The notes: generated from the letters alone by a model not told the origin. Positions 1 to 6,637 are shown, counted from the stretch's first letter. The stretch: DNA of 15,829 nt from JANXQE01 sp035651635 (GCA_035651635.1 DASRFK010000241.1:1-15829); one strand, 5' to 3'. Numbers and translations are program-made.

Positions 1-90
1 GTCCCGCCTTTAGGCGGTTTTGGCGCCGGACCGCCTAAAGGCGGGACTCCGAACCTCGGGACGCCGACGCCCAAGCCAGATTTTAAAACA
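1..90. repeat. Palindromic repeat element, copy 1 (left end cut by the window)
   Basis: Positions 1-18 and 30-47 form a perfect 18-bp inverted repeat around an 11-nt loop. Each arm is itself nearly palindromic (CCGCC-TTTA-GGCGG). The remainder runs to the right edge TTTTAAAACA at 81-90. The same order of blocks recurs at 3132-3240: GCCTTTAGGCGG, GGCGCC, CGCCTAAAGG, GGACTCC, CCCACGCCCAAGCC (here GCCGACGCCCAAGCC) and TTTTAAAACA. By comparison with that copy, about 25 bp of the left end lie outside the window. The right edge sits 5 bp beyond the leuA stop codon, so the hairpin may also act as the leuA transcription terminator (inference). Confidence 0.8.
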
Positions 91-95
91 CGCCC

Positions 96-1754
96 TCAGG
101 ATCGGTTCAACGCGCTGATCACCGCCCGCACGGACGCCAGCTCAATATTCGTGTCCACCCCGGCTCCCCAGCGTATTCGGCCATCGCCATGTTTTATCTG
201 GATATAAGCGATTGCGGCAGCCTCTTCACTGGCACTCAGAGCATGCTCGCTGTAATAGGTGATCTCAAAGCGAGGAACTCCGGCAGTGCCGAAGCCGTGC
301 ACCAAAGCCGCCAGTGGCCCGTTACCTTCGCCGGAAAACTCGACCGGCTTGCCCTCGCGAGTCAGCCGGGTTCGGCAGCGAACCGTCCCGTTCGAGCTCT
401 GGGTCTCGAAGCCACGCAACTGCCAGGGAGAAGCCCGTTCGATGTACTCGCGCCAAAACATCGCCTTGAGTTCCGCCCCGCTGACCTCGCGGCCAAGGCG
501 GTCCACCTCGTCATTGGCAATCGGGCCGAATTCCCGCTGCATTTCCTTGGGCAACTCGATGCCGAACTCCGTTTCCAGCAGGTAGGCCACGCCGCCCTTG
601 CCCGATTGGCTGTTGACGCGAATGACCTCCCGATACTCGCGCCCGATGTCGGTTGGGTCGATGGTCAGGTACGGCACGTCCCAAGGTTGGCCGCCGCCGT
701 TCCTGGCCCACTCCCCCAAACCCTTTTTGATTGCGTCCTGGTGTGAACCGCTGAAGGCGGTAAACACCAGTTCGCCGGCGTACGGCTGGCGCGCCGGTAC
801 TGTCATGCCGGTACAGCGCTCATAAATCTCGCGCAAGGCATTGAGATTTGTGAAATCCAATTTCGGGTCGATGCCTTGCATGTAGAGGTTCAAGGCCACC
901 GTCACAATATCCAGGTTGCCGGTCCGTTCGCCGTTGCCGAACAAAGTCCCTTCCACCCGATCGGCTCCGGCCAGGAGGCCCAACTCAGTAGCCGCCACGC
1001 CCGTGCATCGGTCGTTATGAGTATGCAAACTGACGATCAGGCAATCGCGATTTTTTATATGCCGGCAAATCCATTCGATCTGGTCGGCATAAACGTTCGG
1101 GGTCGCCACTTCCACCGTGTCTGGCAGATTCAGAATCATCTTTCGCTCGGGCGTTGGCTGCCAGATCTCCATGACCGCCTCGGAAATTTCTTTGGCGAAT
1201 TCCACTTCGGTCGCGCTGAAACTTTCCGGCGAGTACTGCAGCATCACCTCGGTGTCTTTGAGCCGGGGAAGGCGGTCCCGGATCAGTTTCGCGCCGCGGA
1301 CGGCCACGCCGAGAATCTGCTCTTTGGTCATGCCAAACACCACCCGCCGCTGCGCCGGTGATGTCGAATTGTACATATGAATAATCGCTCGCCGCGCGCC
1401 GACCAACGACTCAAACGTTCGCTCAATCAAATCCTCGCGCGCCTGCACCAGCACCTGCAGCCAAACATCCGCCGGCGCCCGTTTTTCCTCGATTAACCGG
1501 CGGTTGAAGGTGAATTCGGTTTTGGAGGCGGAAGGAAAACCGACTTCGATCTCTTTGAAACCGCACTTCACCAGTGCCTGGAACATCTCCAGCTTTTGAC
1601 TGACATTCATGGGCACCGCCAGCGCCTGGTTGCCGTCCCGCAAGTCGACACTGCACCAGCGCGGCGCCCGCGTCAGTGTCCGGCTCGGCCATTGGCGATT
1701 GGTCAACTCAATCGGCGGAAAGGGCCGGTATTTTTTTGATGGGTCTTTAAGCAT
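96..1754 (-). CDS. leuA: 2-isopropylmalate synthase
   Basis: Catalyses condensation of acetyl-CoA with 2-ketoisovalerate, the first committed step of leucine synthesis, in the cytoplasm. The 552-residue product has the length and N-terminus of the long LeuA type found in actinobacteria and others. An HMGL-type TIM barrel carries the catalytic L-R-D-G-N-Q motif (about 38-43), the metal-binding H-T-H-N-D (244-248) and G-N-G-E-R-T-G-N (273-280). A linker leads to a C-terminal regulatory domain (about 430-550), which in this family binds leucine for feedback inhibition. ATG at 1754 is preceded by AGGA (1768-1765) with 10-nt spacing. The gene stands alone, with no leuB, leuC or leuD in view. Upstream lies a leader peptide and attenuator, so control is likely both allosteric and by attenuation. 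A palindromic repeat lies 5 bp after the stop. Confidence 0.97.
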   Translation of the reverse strand: MLKDPSKKYRPFPPIELTNRQWPSRTLTRAPRWCSVDLRDGNQALAVPMNVSQKLEMFQALVKCGFKEIEVGFPSASKTEFTFNRRLIEEKRAPADVWLQVLVQAREDLIERTFESLVGARRAIIHMYNSTSPAQRRVVFGMTKEQILGVAVRGAKLIRDRLPRLKDTEVMLQYSPESFSATEVEFAKEISEAVMEIWQPTPERKMILNLPDTVEVATPNVYADQIEWICRHIKNRDCLIVSLHTHNDRCTGVAATELGLLAGADRVEGTLFGNGERTGNLDIVTVALNLYMQGIDPKLDFTNLNALREIYERCTGMTVPARQPYAGELVFTAFSGSHQDAIKKGLGEWARNGGGQPWDVPYLTIDPTDIGREYREVIRVNSQSGKGGVAYLLETEFGIELPKEMQREFGPIANDEVDRLGREVSGAELKAMFWREYIERASPWQLRGFETQSSNGTVRCRTRLTREGKPVEFSGEGNGPLAALVHGFGTAGVPRFEITYYSEHALSASEEAAAIAYIQIKHGDGRIRWGAGVDTNIELASVRAVISALNRS

Positions 1755-1790
1755 ATGTGCGGTGTCCTGTTTTGCGCCGTCCGGCCAATG

Positions 1791-1827
1791 GAAAACAAAA
1801 ACCCACTGCCGGTCCTGGCAGTGGGTT
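1791..1827 (-). terminator. Attenuator terminator in the leuA leader
   Basis: On the minus strand the 11-nt arm AACCCACTGCC (1827-1817), the 6-nt loop AGGACC (1816-1811) and the arm GGCAGTGGGTT (1810-1800) form a perfect stem. It is followed directly by TTTGTTTT (1799-1792), a U-rich tract. This is a canonical Rho-independent terminator lying 37 nt before the leuA start codon and 22 nt after the leader-peptide stop codon. On the plus strand the 3' flank has no T tract, so it is directional towards leuA. Confidence 0.92.
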
Positions 1828-1882
1828 CGCTAAATTCAAGTGAGAAAAATCAGAACCCGCCTGCCGCACTGCTCAGCAGCAG
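1800..1882 (-). promoter_or_regulatory. leu attenuator: mutually exclusive RNA hairpins (regions 1-4)
   Basis: Four pairing segments can be read by eye on the minus strand. Region 1 (1882-1876, CTGCTGC, inside Leu codons 13-15) pairs with 1867-1861 (GCGGCAG): 7 bp including one G-U, with an 8-nt loop. Region 2 (1865-1853, GGCAGGCGGGTTC) pairs with region 3 (1828-1817, GAACCCACTGCC) as 5 + 6 bp around a small internal loop; this is the antiterminator. Region 3 alternatively pairs with region 4 as the terminator. Expected behaviour from known enteric leu and trp attenuators: a ribosome stalled at Leu codons covers region 1, frees region 2, and lets transcription enter leuA. A ribosome that reaches the stop codon masks region 2 and the terminator forms. 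No folding program was run. Confidence 0.85.
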
Positions 1883-1918
1883 CGCCTTCGATAGCAGCAG
1901 ATCCAGGTTCCAGTTCAC
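1850..1918 (-). CDS. leuL: Leucine-rich leader peptide of the leuA attenuator
   Basis: A 22-codon ORF from GTG at 1918 to TGA at 1852-1850. After the initiator the peptide reads NWNLDLLLSKALLLSS and ends AAGGF. Seven of 22 residues are leucine, including two runs of three (residues 7-9 and 13-15). This is the signature of a leader peptide that senses charged tRNA-Leu. The frame is closed just upstream by TAG at 1930-1928, and GTG is the only standard start between. AGAG (1929-1926) lies 7 nt before the GTG and could be a weak ribosome site. However, these bases also fall in a predicted -10 box, so the mRNA may begin at or next to the GTG. It is followed by an antiterminator, a terminator and leuA. 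The symbol is given by functional analogy to the enteric leader, not by sequence homology. Confidence 0.85.
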   Translation of the reverse strand: MNWNLDLLLSKALLLSSAAGGF

Positions 1919-1924
1919 GCCCGG

Positions 1925-1953
1925 ACTCTAAACGCATCCCCGGACACGGTCAA
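1925..1953 (-). promoter_or_regulatory. Sigma-70-like promoter of the leu leader
   Basis: On the minus strand TTGACC (1953-1948, 5 of 6 to consensus) is separated by exactly 17 nt from TAGAGT (1930-1925, 4 of 6). Upstream are two A-tracts, AAAAAAA (1977-1971) and AAAAA (1962-1958), resembling an UP element. With the usual 6-8 nt from the -10 box, transcription would start at about 1918, the first base of the leader-peptide GTG. Promoter calls by eye are uncertain. The spacing and the position relative to the leader peptide raise confidence. Confidence 0.65.
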
Positions 1954-1977
1954 ATCGTTTTTGCAGTCGCTTTTTTT

Positions 1978-2233
1978 AGTAGCGCAGACGTTCTCGCAAG
2001 CCGGGCGTCTTGCCAGAAGTAAGCCCAGCGGTCGCAGCGCACCCCAAGCCCGAAGCCGGTAGATTCAGCGCATCCTGGAGGGAGATGCCAGGGTCAATCT
2101 TTCAACAACATACATTTTATGGAAAAGATCCTCTAACCGCCTCAAGATCGGCCTTCGGGCTCAAGGGCAAAAACTGGTGAAGTCTGGGCAATAGCGGTTG
2201 AGACTACTTGCTCCGCTGCGGTAGGGTCGGCGG
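1978..2233. other. Intergenic region between the leu promoter and the next gene
   Basis: This divergent intergenic stretch of about 250 bp holds no ORF with protein-like composition. It includes an AT-rich patch near 2096-2135 that could hold a promoter for the plus-strand gene at 2234, but no convincing -35/-10 pair was found. Confidence 0.5.
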
Positions 2234-2497
2234 ATGATTATTGGACAAATCGGCACTCCGGGCGGTCCGTTAGTACCAACTGGAATTGGGCTTGGTTCGA
2301 TGATTGCCGCCCTCTGTTCGTGGGAACGCAATAGGTCGATATTTTGGGCGATCCTGGCTGCATTCCTCTCCTGGTTTTACGTCGGTTACTACCTGCTCAC
2401 CCGGCCCTCAAAGGCTCGTGAGTACTATCCTCCGGTCCCCAAATACCCTCTGGGGGTTCAGCGTGACCGGGTTCTCCACCCGGCGTCCGACAAGTAG
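2234..2497 (+). CDS. Small hypothetical membrane protein (87 aa)
   Basis: Not recognised. The product has a glycine/proline-rich N-terminus (residues 1-20) and a weakly hydrophobic stretch at about 17-28. One strong membrane segment, about 37-56 (F-W-A-I-L-A-A-F-L-S-W-F-Y-V-G-Y-Y-L-L), is followed by a basic, proline-rich tail (R-P-S-K...P-P-V-P-K). That layout suggests an inner-membrane protein with a cytoplasmic C-terminus. No good ribosome site precedes the ATG; TAGGG at 2222-2226 is the nearest purine run. A second frame (2304-2561) overlaps it, but that product lacks the coherent membrane helix. The hydrophobic pattern argues for a real gene, but similarity searching would be needed to be sure. 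Confidence 0.5.
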   Translation: MIIGQIGTPGGPLVPTGIGLGSMIAALCSWERNRSIFWAILAAFLSWFYVGYYLLTRPSKAREYYPPVPKYPLGVQRDRVLHPASDK

Positions 2498-2555
2498 GGC
2501 CCCCGGCGCAAGCGTAACCAGCCTGCCCTTACTCAGTGCGCCCGGTTCTTATCGC

Positions 2556-2586
2556 AATTAAGAATCAAGAATTAAAAATTAAGAAT
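2556..2586. repeat. AT-rich direct repeat AATTAAGAAT x2
   Basis: AATTAAGAAT occurs at 2556-2565 and again at 2577-2586, a 21-bp offset (two helical turns). Between them lies a related AAGAATTAAAA. The patch is strikingly AT-rich compared with its GC-rich surroundings. Function unknown; it may be a protein-binding site or a relic of an inserted element. Confidence 0.55.
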
Positions 2587-2760
2587 TTTGCCCGTTCCTG
2601 GCCTGGTATCAGTTAGAAAAAAAATTCTCGAGTCACTTTCAATTTCTGCGGTTCTCGTCGAACTCTTGCGCCTTCCGGGCTTCCTGGCAGCTGTGTCCGG
2701 GCTACGAGCCTGACGCCCCGGCATTGCCTTCCGCGCCTGCCGGTATACTGTGCCCGCTCG

Positions 2761-3129
2761 ATGACGTGGAAACGCAAAACCTGGGGCAGCGTGCTCGCCT
2801 TGATCGGCTACATGCTTTCGCCTTTGTCCTGGTGGAATGACGCCTTCGTCAACCTTCCTCTCGCGCTAGGGTTTGCTTGGATTGTGAGCCTTTTCTATAA
2901 ACCCGGGTTCGCGGTGTCCCTCGTCATTGGGTATTGGCTGACTAACGTGCTCGGCTTCGTGCTCATGCATAAAGGCGCGCAGCAGGTTCTTTCCAGCCAA
3001 CCAAAGAAATACTCCTGGCGTCACTTGCTTAAGGATATCGCAGTGTCCCTGATCTACACGTTACTGATTGTGCTCCTAATCAAGCTGGGCGTGCTCAAAC
3101 CCGTCCAGAACTATTTCTCAAAACCTTAG
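2761..3129 (+). CDS. Conserved-looking multi-pass membrane protein (122 aa)
   Basis: Function not recognised. The product is strongly hydrophobic, with about four membrane segments: near residues 10-24, 30-46, 50-70 and 92-112. A basic loop (K-K-Y-S-W-R-H, about 82-88) precedes the last one, and the C-terminus is short and basic. It is probably an inner-membrane protein. ATG at 2761 lies only 12 nt after a -10-like TATACT (2744-2749), so the transcript may have a very short leader; no convincing -35 sits at the right distance (TTGCCT at 2724 leaves only 14 nt). The stop codon is 2 bp before the left edge of the second palindromic repeat element, which separates it from the convergent lysC gene. 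No operon partner follows. Confidence 0.75.
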   Translation: MTWKRKTWGSVLALIGYMLSPLSWWNDAFVNLPLALGFAWIVSLFYKPGFAVSLVIGYWLTNVLGFVLMHKGAQQVLSSQPKKYSWRHLLKDIAVSLIYTLLIVLLIKLGVLKPVQNYFSKP

Positions 3130-3131
3130 CG

Positions 3132-3240
3132 TGTTTTAAAATTCGGTTTGGATTCCTGCCTTTAGGCGGCCCGGCGCCAAAAGCGCCTAAAGGCCGGACT
3201 CCAACCCAGGTGCCCACGCCCAAGCCGAGGTTTTAAAACA
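3132..3240. repeat. Palindromic repeat element, copy 2 (complete, 109 bp)
   Basis: The element is bounded by inverted termini TGTTTTAAAA (3132-3141) and TTTTAAAACA (3231-3240). The inverted similarity continues inward (TT-CGG-TTTGG against CC-TCGG-CTTGG read from the other end). At the centre, GCCTTTAGGCG and CGCCTAAAGGC form the main stem. The right two thirds match copy 1 at 1-90 block by block. It has no coding capacity and resembles a MITE- or REP-like non-autonomous element. It starts 2 bp after the stop of the plus-strand gene and lies between that gene and the convergent lysC, so it could terminate transcription from both sides (inference). Confidence 0.8.
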
Positions 3241-3254
3241 TTCTCGTAGTCCGC

Positions 3255-3269
3255 CGTCCCGAAGGGACG
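3255..3269. other. Short perfect hairpin downstream of lysC
   Basis: CGTCCC-GAA-GGGACG forms a 6-bp perfect stem with a 3-nt loop, about 30 nt past the lysC stop. There is no T tract on either side, so it is not a standard intrinsic terminator; it may stabilise the lysC mRNA end. Confidence 0.4.
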
Positions 3270-3297
3270 ACTGGACCAGGTTGCGCAACTGCGGTCC

Positions 3298-4515
3298 TTA
3301 TCCAAGAAAGGCAGCGTGGACGGCGCGCATGGCTTGCTCGCCTTTGCCGAGATCAATGACCACCGAAATCTTGATCTCGCTGGTCGAGATCATGTCGATG
3401 TTCACCCCTTCCCGCGCCAACGTATCGAACATTTTGCCCGCCACCCCCGTGTGGCTTTTCATGCCCACACCCACCAGCGAAAGCTTGGCAATGTTCTCCG
3501 TCGCGATCACCTTCCCGAAGCCCACTTCCTGTTTGAGGCTGTCGATGACCTTCTGCGCCTTGAGCAAGTCGGGTTTATCGATGGTAAAAGAGAGATCGGT
3601 CGCCGGCGACCCGCTGCCATGGCTGATGTTTTGAACGATCATGTCCACATTGACGTTTGCATCGCCGATGGCCTTGAAAATCCGCGCCGCGATCCCCGGC
3701 TTGTCCGGCACCGCCACGAGCGTGACTTTGGCCTGGTTTTTGTCGAGCGAAACGCCGCGCACGACAATATCTTCCATGTTTTTGGTTTCTTCTTTCACAA
3801 TCGTTCCTGGGTTTTCATTGAGACTCGAACGCACTTCGAAGATGACTCCGAATTTTTTGGCGAATTCCACCGAGCGGGACTGCATTACCTTGGCCCCGAG
3901 GCTGGCCAGTTCGAGCATTTCGTCGTAAGAAATCTCGTCGAGTTTCTTGGCTGTCGCGACAATCCGCGGGTCGGCGGTATAGACACCGTCGACGTCCGTA
4001 TAGATCTGGCAGAGGTCGGCTTTGAGCGCGGCGGCCAGAGCGATCGCCGTCAGATCGGATCCCCCGCGCCCGAGCGTGGTGACCTGGCCGTCGGAGGTTT
4101 GCCCCTGGAACCCGGCCACGATGACGACCTGGCCCTGGTTGAGCAGGTCGTGGATCTTTTTTGGAGTGATGTTTTGGATTTTGGCTTTCGTATGTACGCC
4201 GTCGGTGACGATGCCAGCCTGGGCGCCAGTGAGCGAAGCGGCGGGAACCCCGAGCGCATGCAAGGCAATGGCGGTGAGCGCGATGGTGGTCTGTTCGCCG
4301 GTCGCGAGCAGCACGTCCATTTCGCGCTCGTTGGGCAGCGGCATGAGCTCTTTGGCCAGCTTGATTAGATTATCGGTCACGCCGCTCATCGCCGAGACCA
4401 CGACCACGATCCGGTCGCCTTGCTGCCGATACTTCGCGACGCGCTCAGCCACGTTTCTGATCCGCCCAGTGTTCCCGACCGAAGTGCCGCCGTATTTCTG
4501 AACAATCAATGCCAT
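3298..4515 (-). CDS. lysC: Aspartate kinase
   Basis: Phosphorylates aspartate to aspartyl-phosphate, the entry to Lys, Thr, Met and diaminopimelate synthesis, in the cytoplasm. From ATG at 4515 the product is 405 residues, normal for monofunctional LysC-type enzymes. Visible motifs: K-Y-G-G-T-S (7-12), the amino-acid kinase loop G-R-G-G-S-D (149-154), and Y-T-D-V-D-G-V-Y-T-A-D-P-R (172-184). Tandem ACT domains follow (about 263-335 and 345-403), the usual site of Lys/Thr feedback. The frame opens at a TTG at 4521 right after the hom stop, but M-A-L-I-V-Q-K-Y matches the normal family N-terminus. It lies 6 nt downstream of hom on the same strand, so the two are co-transcribed and probably translationally coupled. 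An internal ATG at 3777 could start a separate regulatory subunit. Confidence 0.97.
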   Translation of the reverse strand: MALIVQKYGGTSVGNTGRIRNVAERVAKYRQQGDRIVVVVSAMSGVTDNLIKLAKELMPLPNEREMDVLLATGEQTTIALTAIALHALGVPAASLTGAQAGIVTDGVHTKAKIQNITPKKIHDLLNQGQVVIVAGFQGQTSDGQVTTLGRGGSDLTAIALAAALKADLCQIYTDVDGVYTADPRIVATAKKLDEISYDEMLELASLGAKVMQSRSVEFAKKFGVIFEVRSSLNENPGTIVKEETKNMEDIVVRGVSLDKNQAKVTLVAVPDKPGIAARIFKAIGDANVNVDMIVQNISHGSGSPATDLSFTIDKPDLLKAQKVIDSLKQEVGFGKVIATENIAKLSLVGVGMKSHTGVAGKMFDTLAREGVNIDMISTSEIKISVVIDLGKGEQAMRAVHAAFLG

Positions 4516-4521
4516 AGGCAA

Positions 4522-5883
4522 CTAGTCAAAAGTTTCCACGCGGATCATGACCGGCATGCCCCGGACCACCTTAAGGTGGCCAATCGTTTTGAGCGCCCGG
4601 GCCACCGCACCATTGGGCGCATCATGCAACATCAGGATCAAAGGCACGCTGGCGCCTTGATGACCCTCAGGCTGGAAGACCGAGGAAATCCCGATCTGCG
4701 CTTCTCCAAAGATCGCCGCGATTTTTGCTAGTGTGCCCGGAACATCCACGACGTCCAGTCGTACGAAGTAGCGCGAGATCACCTCATCAATGGGCACGAC
4801 CGCCCCATCCAGTTCATGGGGCACAAAGGGAGGCACGCGATGCTTGGTTCCGAACTTCAGGTCCAGCGCCGCATCGGCCACGTCACTGAGCACGGCGCTC
4901 GCGGTGGCGTCTTTTCCCGCGCCGCGCCCGTAAAACAGAGTGTCCCCGACGATATCGCCCCGGACGTAGACCGCATTGAATACGTGATTGACGCTCGCCA
5001 GAACGTGAGCGTCGGGAATCAAGGTCGGGTAAACCGAGACCTGGATGCGCCGGGCCTTGTCCGACTCGGTTTTTTTCCCGGTTCGGCGGTTTCGTTCGGC
5101 CGGTTTGCCGGCGTGTTCGACTTCTTTAATGATCCCGAGCAGCTTGATGGTGTACCCCAATTGGCGGGCGAATTGAATGTCGGCCCGCGTAATGTGGCGA
5201 ATGCCTTCGACGTGGATTTGTTTCGGGTTTATCCAGAACCCATGCGCCAGTGAGGCCAGGATCCCCATCTTATGTTGCGCATCCCAACCGTCCACGTCCA
5301 AGGACGGCTCGGCCTCGGCATACCCTTGAGCCTGAGCATCCTTGAGGACCTCGTCGAATTCAGCCCCTTCGAGCTTCATGCGGGTCAGGATGTAATTGCA
5401 GGTGCCATTGACTATCCCGTAGAGCTGCTGGATACGATTGCCGACGAACCCCTCCCGCAACGACTTGATAATCGGTATCCCGCCGCAAACACTCGCCTCG
5501 TAGTATAAATTTGTGCCGTACTGCTCCGCAGCGGCGAACAACTCCTCGCCATGCATCGAGAGCAGCGCTTTGTTGGCGGTAATGACCGGTTTGCCCAGTT
5601 TGAGAGCCGACAAAATCATCGTTCGGGCCAGGCCGGTGCCCCCCACTAACTCGGTGACCACATGGACCTGGGGATCGTTGACGACGGATTCCCAGTCAGT
5701 GGTCATCAGCGAGGCCGGGATCGGATAAGGGCGAGGTTCATCCGCGGCTTTGACAGCGATTTTGGCGACGCGAATTTTTACTCCAATGCGCGAAGCCATC
5801 AGGCCGCCGTTCAAGTGCAACGCGTGAAAAACACCGCTGCCCACCGTGCCGCCGCCAATCATTCCAAGGTTTACCTGCTGCAT
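4522..5883 (-). CDS. hom: Homoserine dehydrogenase
   Basis: Reduces aspartate semialdehyde to homoserine with NAD(P)H, the branch to Thr, Met and Ile. From ATG at 5883 the product is 453 residues. The Rossmann motif G-x-G-G-G-T-V-G is at about residues 7-15, T-A-N-K-A-L-L at 102-108, and the family signature E-A-S-V-x-G-G-I-P-I-I at 129-139. The catalytic region D-V-D-G-W-D-A-Q-H-K is at 196-205 and Y-G-R-G-A-G-K-D-A-T-A-S-A-V at 318-331. A C-terminal ACT domain (about 371-445) is the usual threonine-feedback module. The frame extends upstream to a TTG at 5928, but the Rossmann motif would then start unusually late. No clear Shine-Dalgarno precedes the ATG. A lysine- and arginine-rich insertion (about 256-279) is unusual. 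It is the first gene of the hom-lysC operon. Confidence 0.96.
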   Translation of the reverse strand: MQQVNLGMIGGGTVGSGVFHALHLNGGLMASRIGVKIRVAKIAVKAADEPRPYPIPASLMTTDWESVVNDPQVHVVTELVGGTGLARTMILSALKLGKPVITANKALLSMHGEELFAAAEQYGTNLYYEASVCGGIPIIKSLREGFVGNRIQQLYGIVNGTCNYILTRMKLEGAEFDEVLKDAQAQGYAEAEPSLDVDGWDAQHKMGILASLAHGFWINPKQIHVEGIRHITRADIQFARQLGYTIKLLGIIKEVEHAGKPAERNRRTGKKTESDKARRIQVSVYPTLIPDAHVLASVNHVFNAVYVRGDIVGDTLFYGRGAGKDATASAVLSDVADAALDLKFGTKHRVPPFVPHELDGAVVPIDEVISRYFVRLDVVDVPGTLAKIAAIFGEAQIGISSVFQPEGHQGASVPLILMLHDAPNGAVARALKTIGHLKVVRGMPVMIRVETFD

Positions 5884-6109
5884 ATCGGGGGCAAAGCTTG
5901 CCGCGAACCGCCCGTTCAAACAATGCAATTTTCCCGGGGATTTTAGAGTCCTTGGGCTCCGAAACTAGTTGGAACCAGGTCCCATTTACCGGCAATCGCG
6001 GGCGAAAAGAAAGAAGCGAAGTGGTCAGACATAAAACCTGCTACTGCCGCTGTCCCCAAAAGTGGTTCATTGGGTCGAGTCCCGAAGGTACGCTTGAATT
6101 GGGGCGGGC

Positions 6110-6637
6110 CTACCGCTCGATTTTGACAACCTCTGCCTGGACGTTCGAGCGCTTGAATGGTTTGTGGCTCGCCTGCTTAAGCGCCTGCCGCTCTGCGGTT
6201 TCCTGGTCGGCTGCCTGCACGGTGACTTCGTCCTCAACGGTGGCTGTACGGCGCACCTTAACTTTGAACCTCTGAGTCGGCGGGTTCCAGATTACTGGCT
6301 TGAAATTCTTTTTTGGCTTTGACTTGCCCGCAACTTTGGAAGGGTGACTCGCCGAGGGGCCTGGCTGATCGAGCAGTTGATAATTAACGCCGATCACTCT
6401 GGCCCCTGGCTCATCCGGCAAAGATTTGGGAAAGACAAGGTATGAAGCTCCTGGATGCAGCTGGAGCCCAATTCGCCCATAGTCGCGTTTCCGAGGCTCC
6501 ATGACGACCGTCAAAACCCGGTTCTGCTTGACTGCTTTCTTCAGCCCCGGATTATTGTCCGGCGTGGTCCAAAGCGTGACCGCTTGTGGCCGGCCGGAGT
6601 TGCGCACAAGATCACCGAAGCGCAGTTTCTTCTCCAT
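6110..6637 (-). CDS. Two-part hypothetical cytoplasmic protein (175 aa)
   Basis: Not recognised. The N-terminal part (about 1-92) looks like a compact alpha/beta domain. Its landmarks are F-G-D-L-V-R-N-S-G-R-P, T-L-W-T-T-P-D-N-N-P, N-R-V-L-T-V-V and Y-L-V-F-P-K-S-L-P. A lysine/proline-rich linker follows (93-122). The C-terminal part (about 123-175) begins R-F-K-V-K-V-R-R-T and alternates like a small beta-beta-alpha fold, faintly similar to the short C-terminal domain of DpnD/PcfM-type proteins (memory only, unverified). ATG at 6637 was chosen because M-E-K-K-L-R begins the globular region. The frame extends to 6724 with an unconvincing Trp/Cys-rich extension. There is no signal peptide or membrane segment. 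It is divergent from the small gene at 6807, across about 170 bp. Confidence 0.75.
   Translation of the reverse strand: MEKKLRFGDLVRNSGRPQAVTLWTTPDNNPGLKKAVKQNRVLTVVMEPRKRDYGRIGLQLHPGASYLVFPKSLPDEPGARVIGVNYQLLDQPGPSASHPSKVAGKSKPKKNFKPVIWNPPTQRFKVKVRRTATVEDEVTVQAADQETAERQALKQASHKPFKRSNVQAEVVKIER

Noticed and set aside
1817..1948. Alternative ATG ORF on the minus strand overlapping the leader peptide in another frame (ATG near 1937)
   Set aside because: It would start upstream of the expected transcript start, has no Leu runs, and its frame reads through the control region. The GTG frame explains the structure better.
1840..2022. Plus-strand ORF of 60 aa upstream of leuA
   Set aside because: It is the antisense of the Leu-rich leader peptide and promoter; its Ser/Ala/Pro composition is what reversed Leu codons produce.
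2304..2561. 85-aa plus-strand ORF overlapping the small membrane protein
   Set aside because: Ser/Pro/Arg-rich composition; the overlapping frame encodes a coherent membrane helix.
3316..4368. 350-aa plus-strand ORF opposite lysC
   Set aside because: Shadow frame; lysC carries all family motifs and the antisense product is His/Arg/Asp-rich with no recognisable fold.
5943..6032. 29-codon minus-strand ORF upstream of hom, considered as a Thr/Met/Ile leader peptide
   Set aside because: No runs of Thr, Ile or Met codons and no terminator between it and hom.
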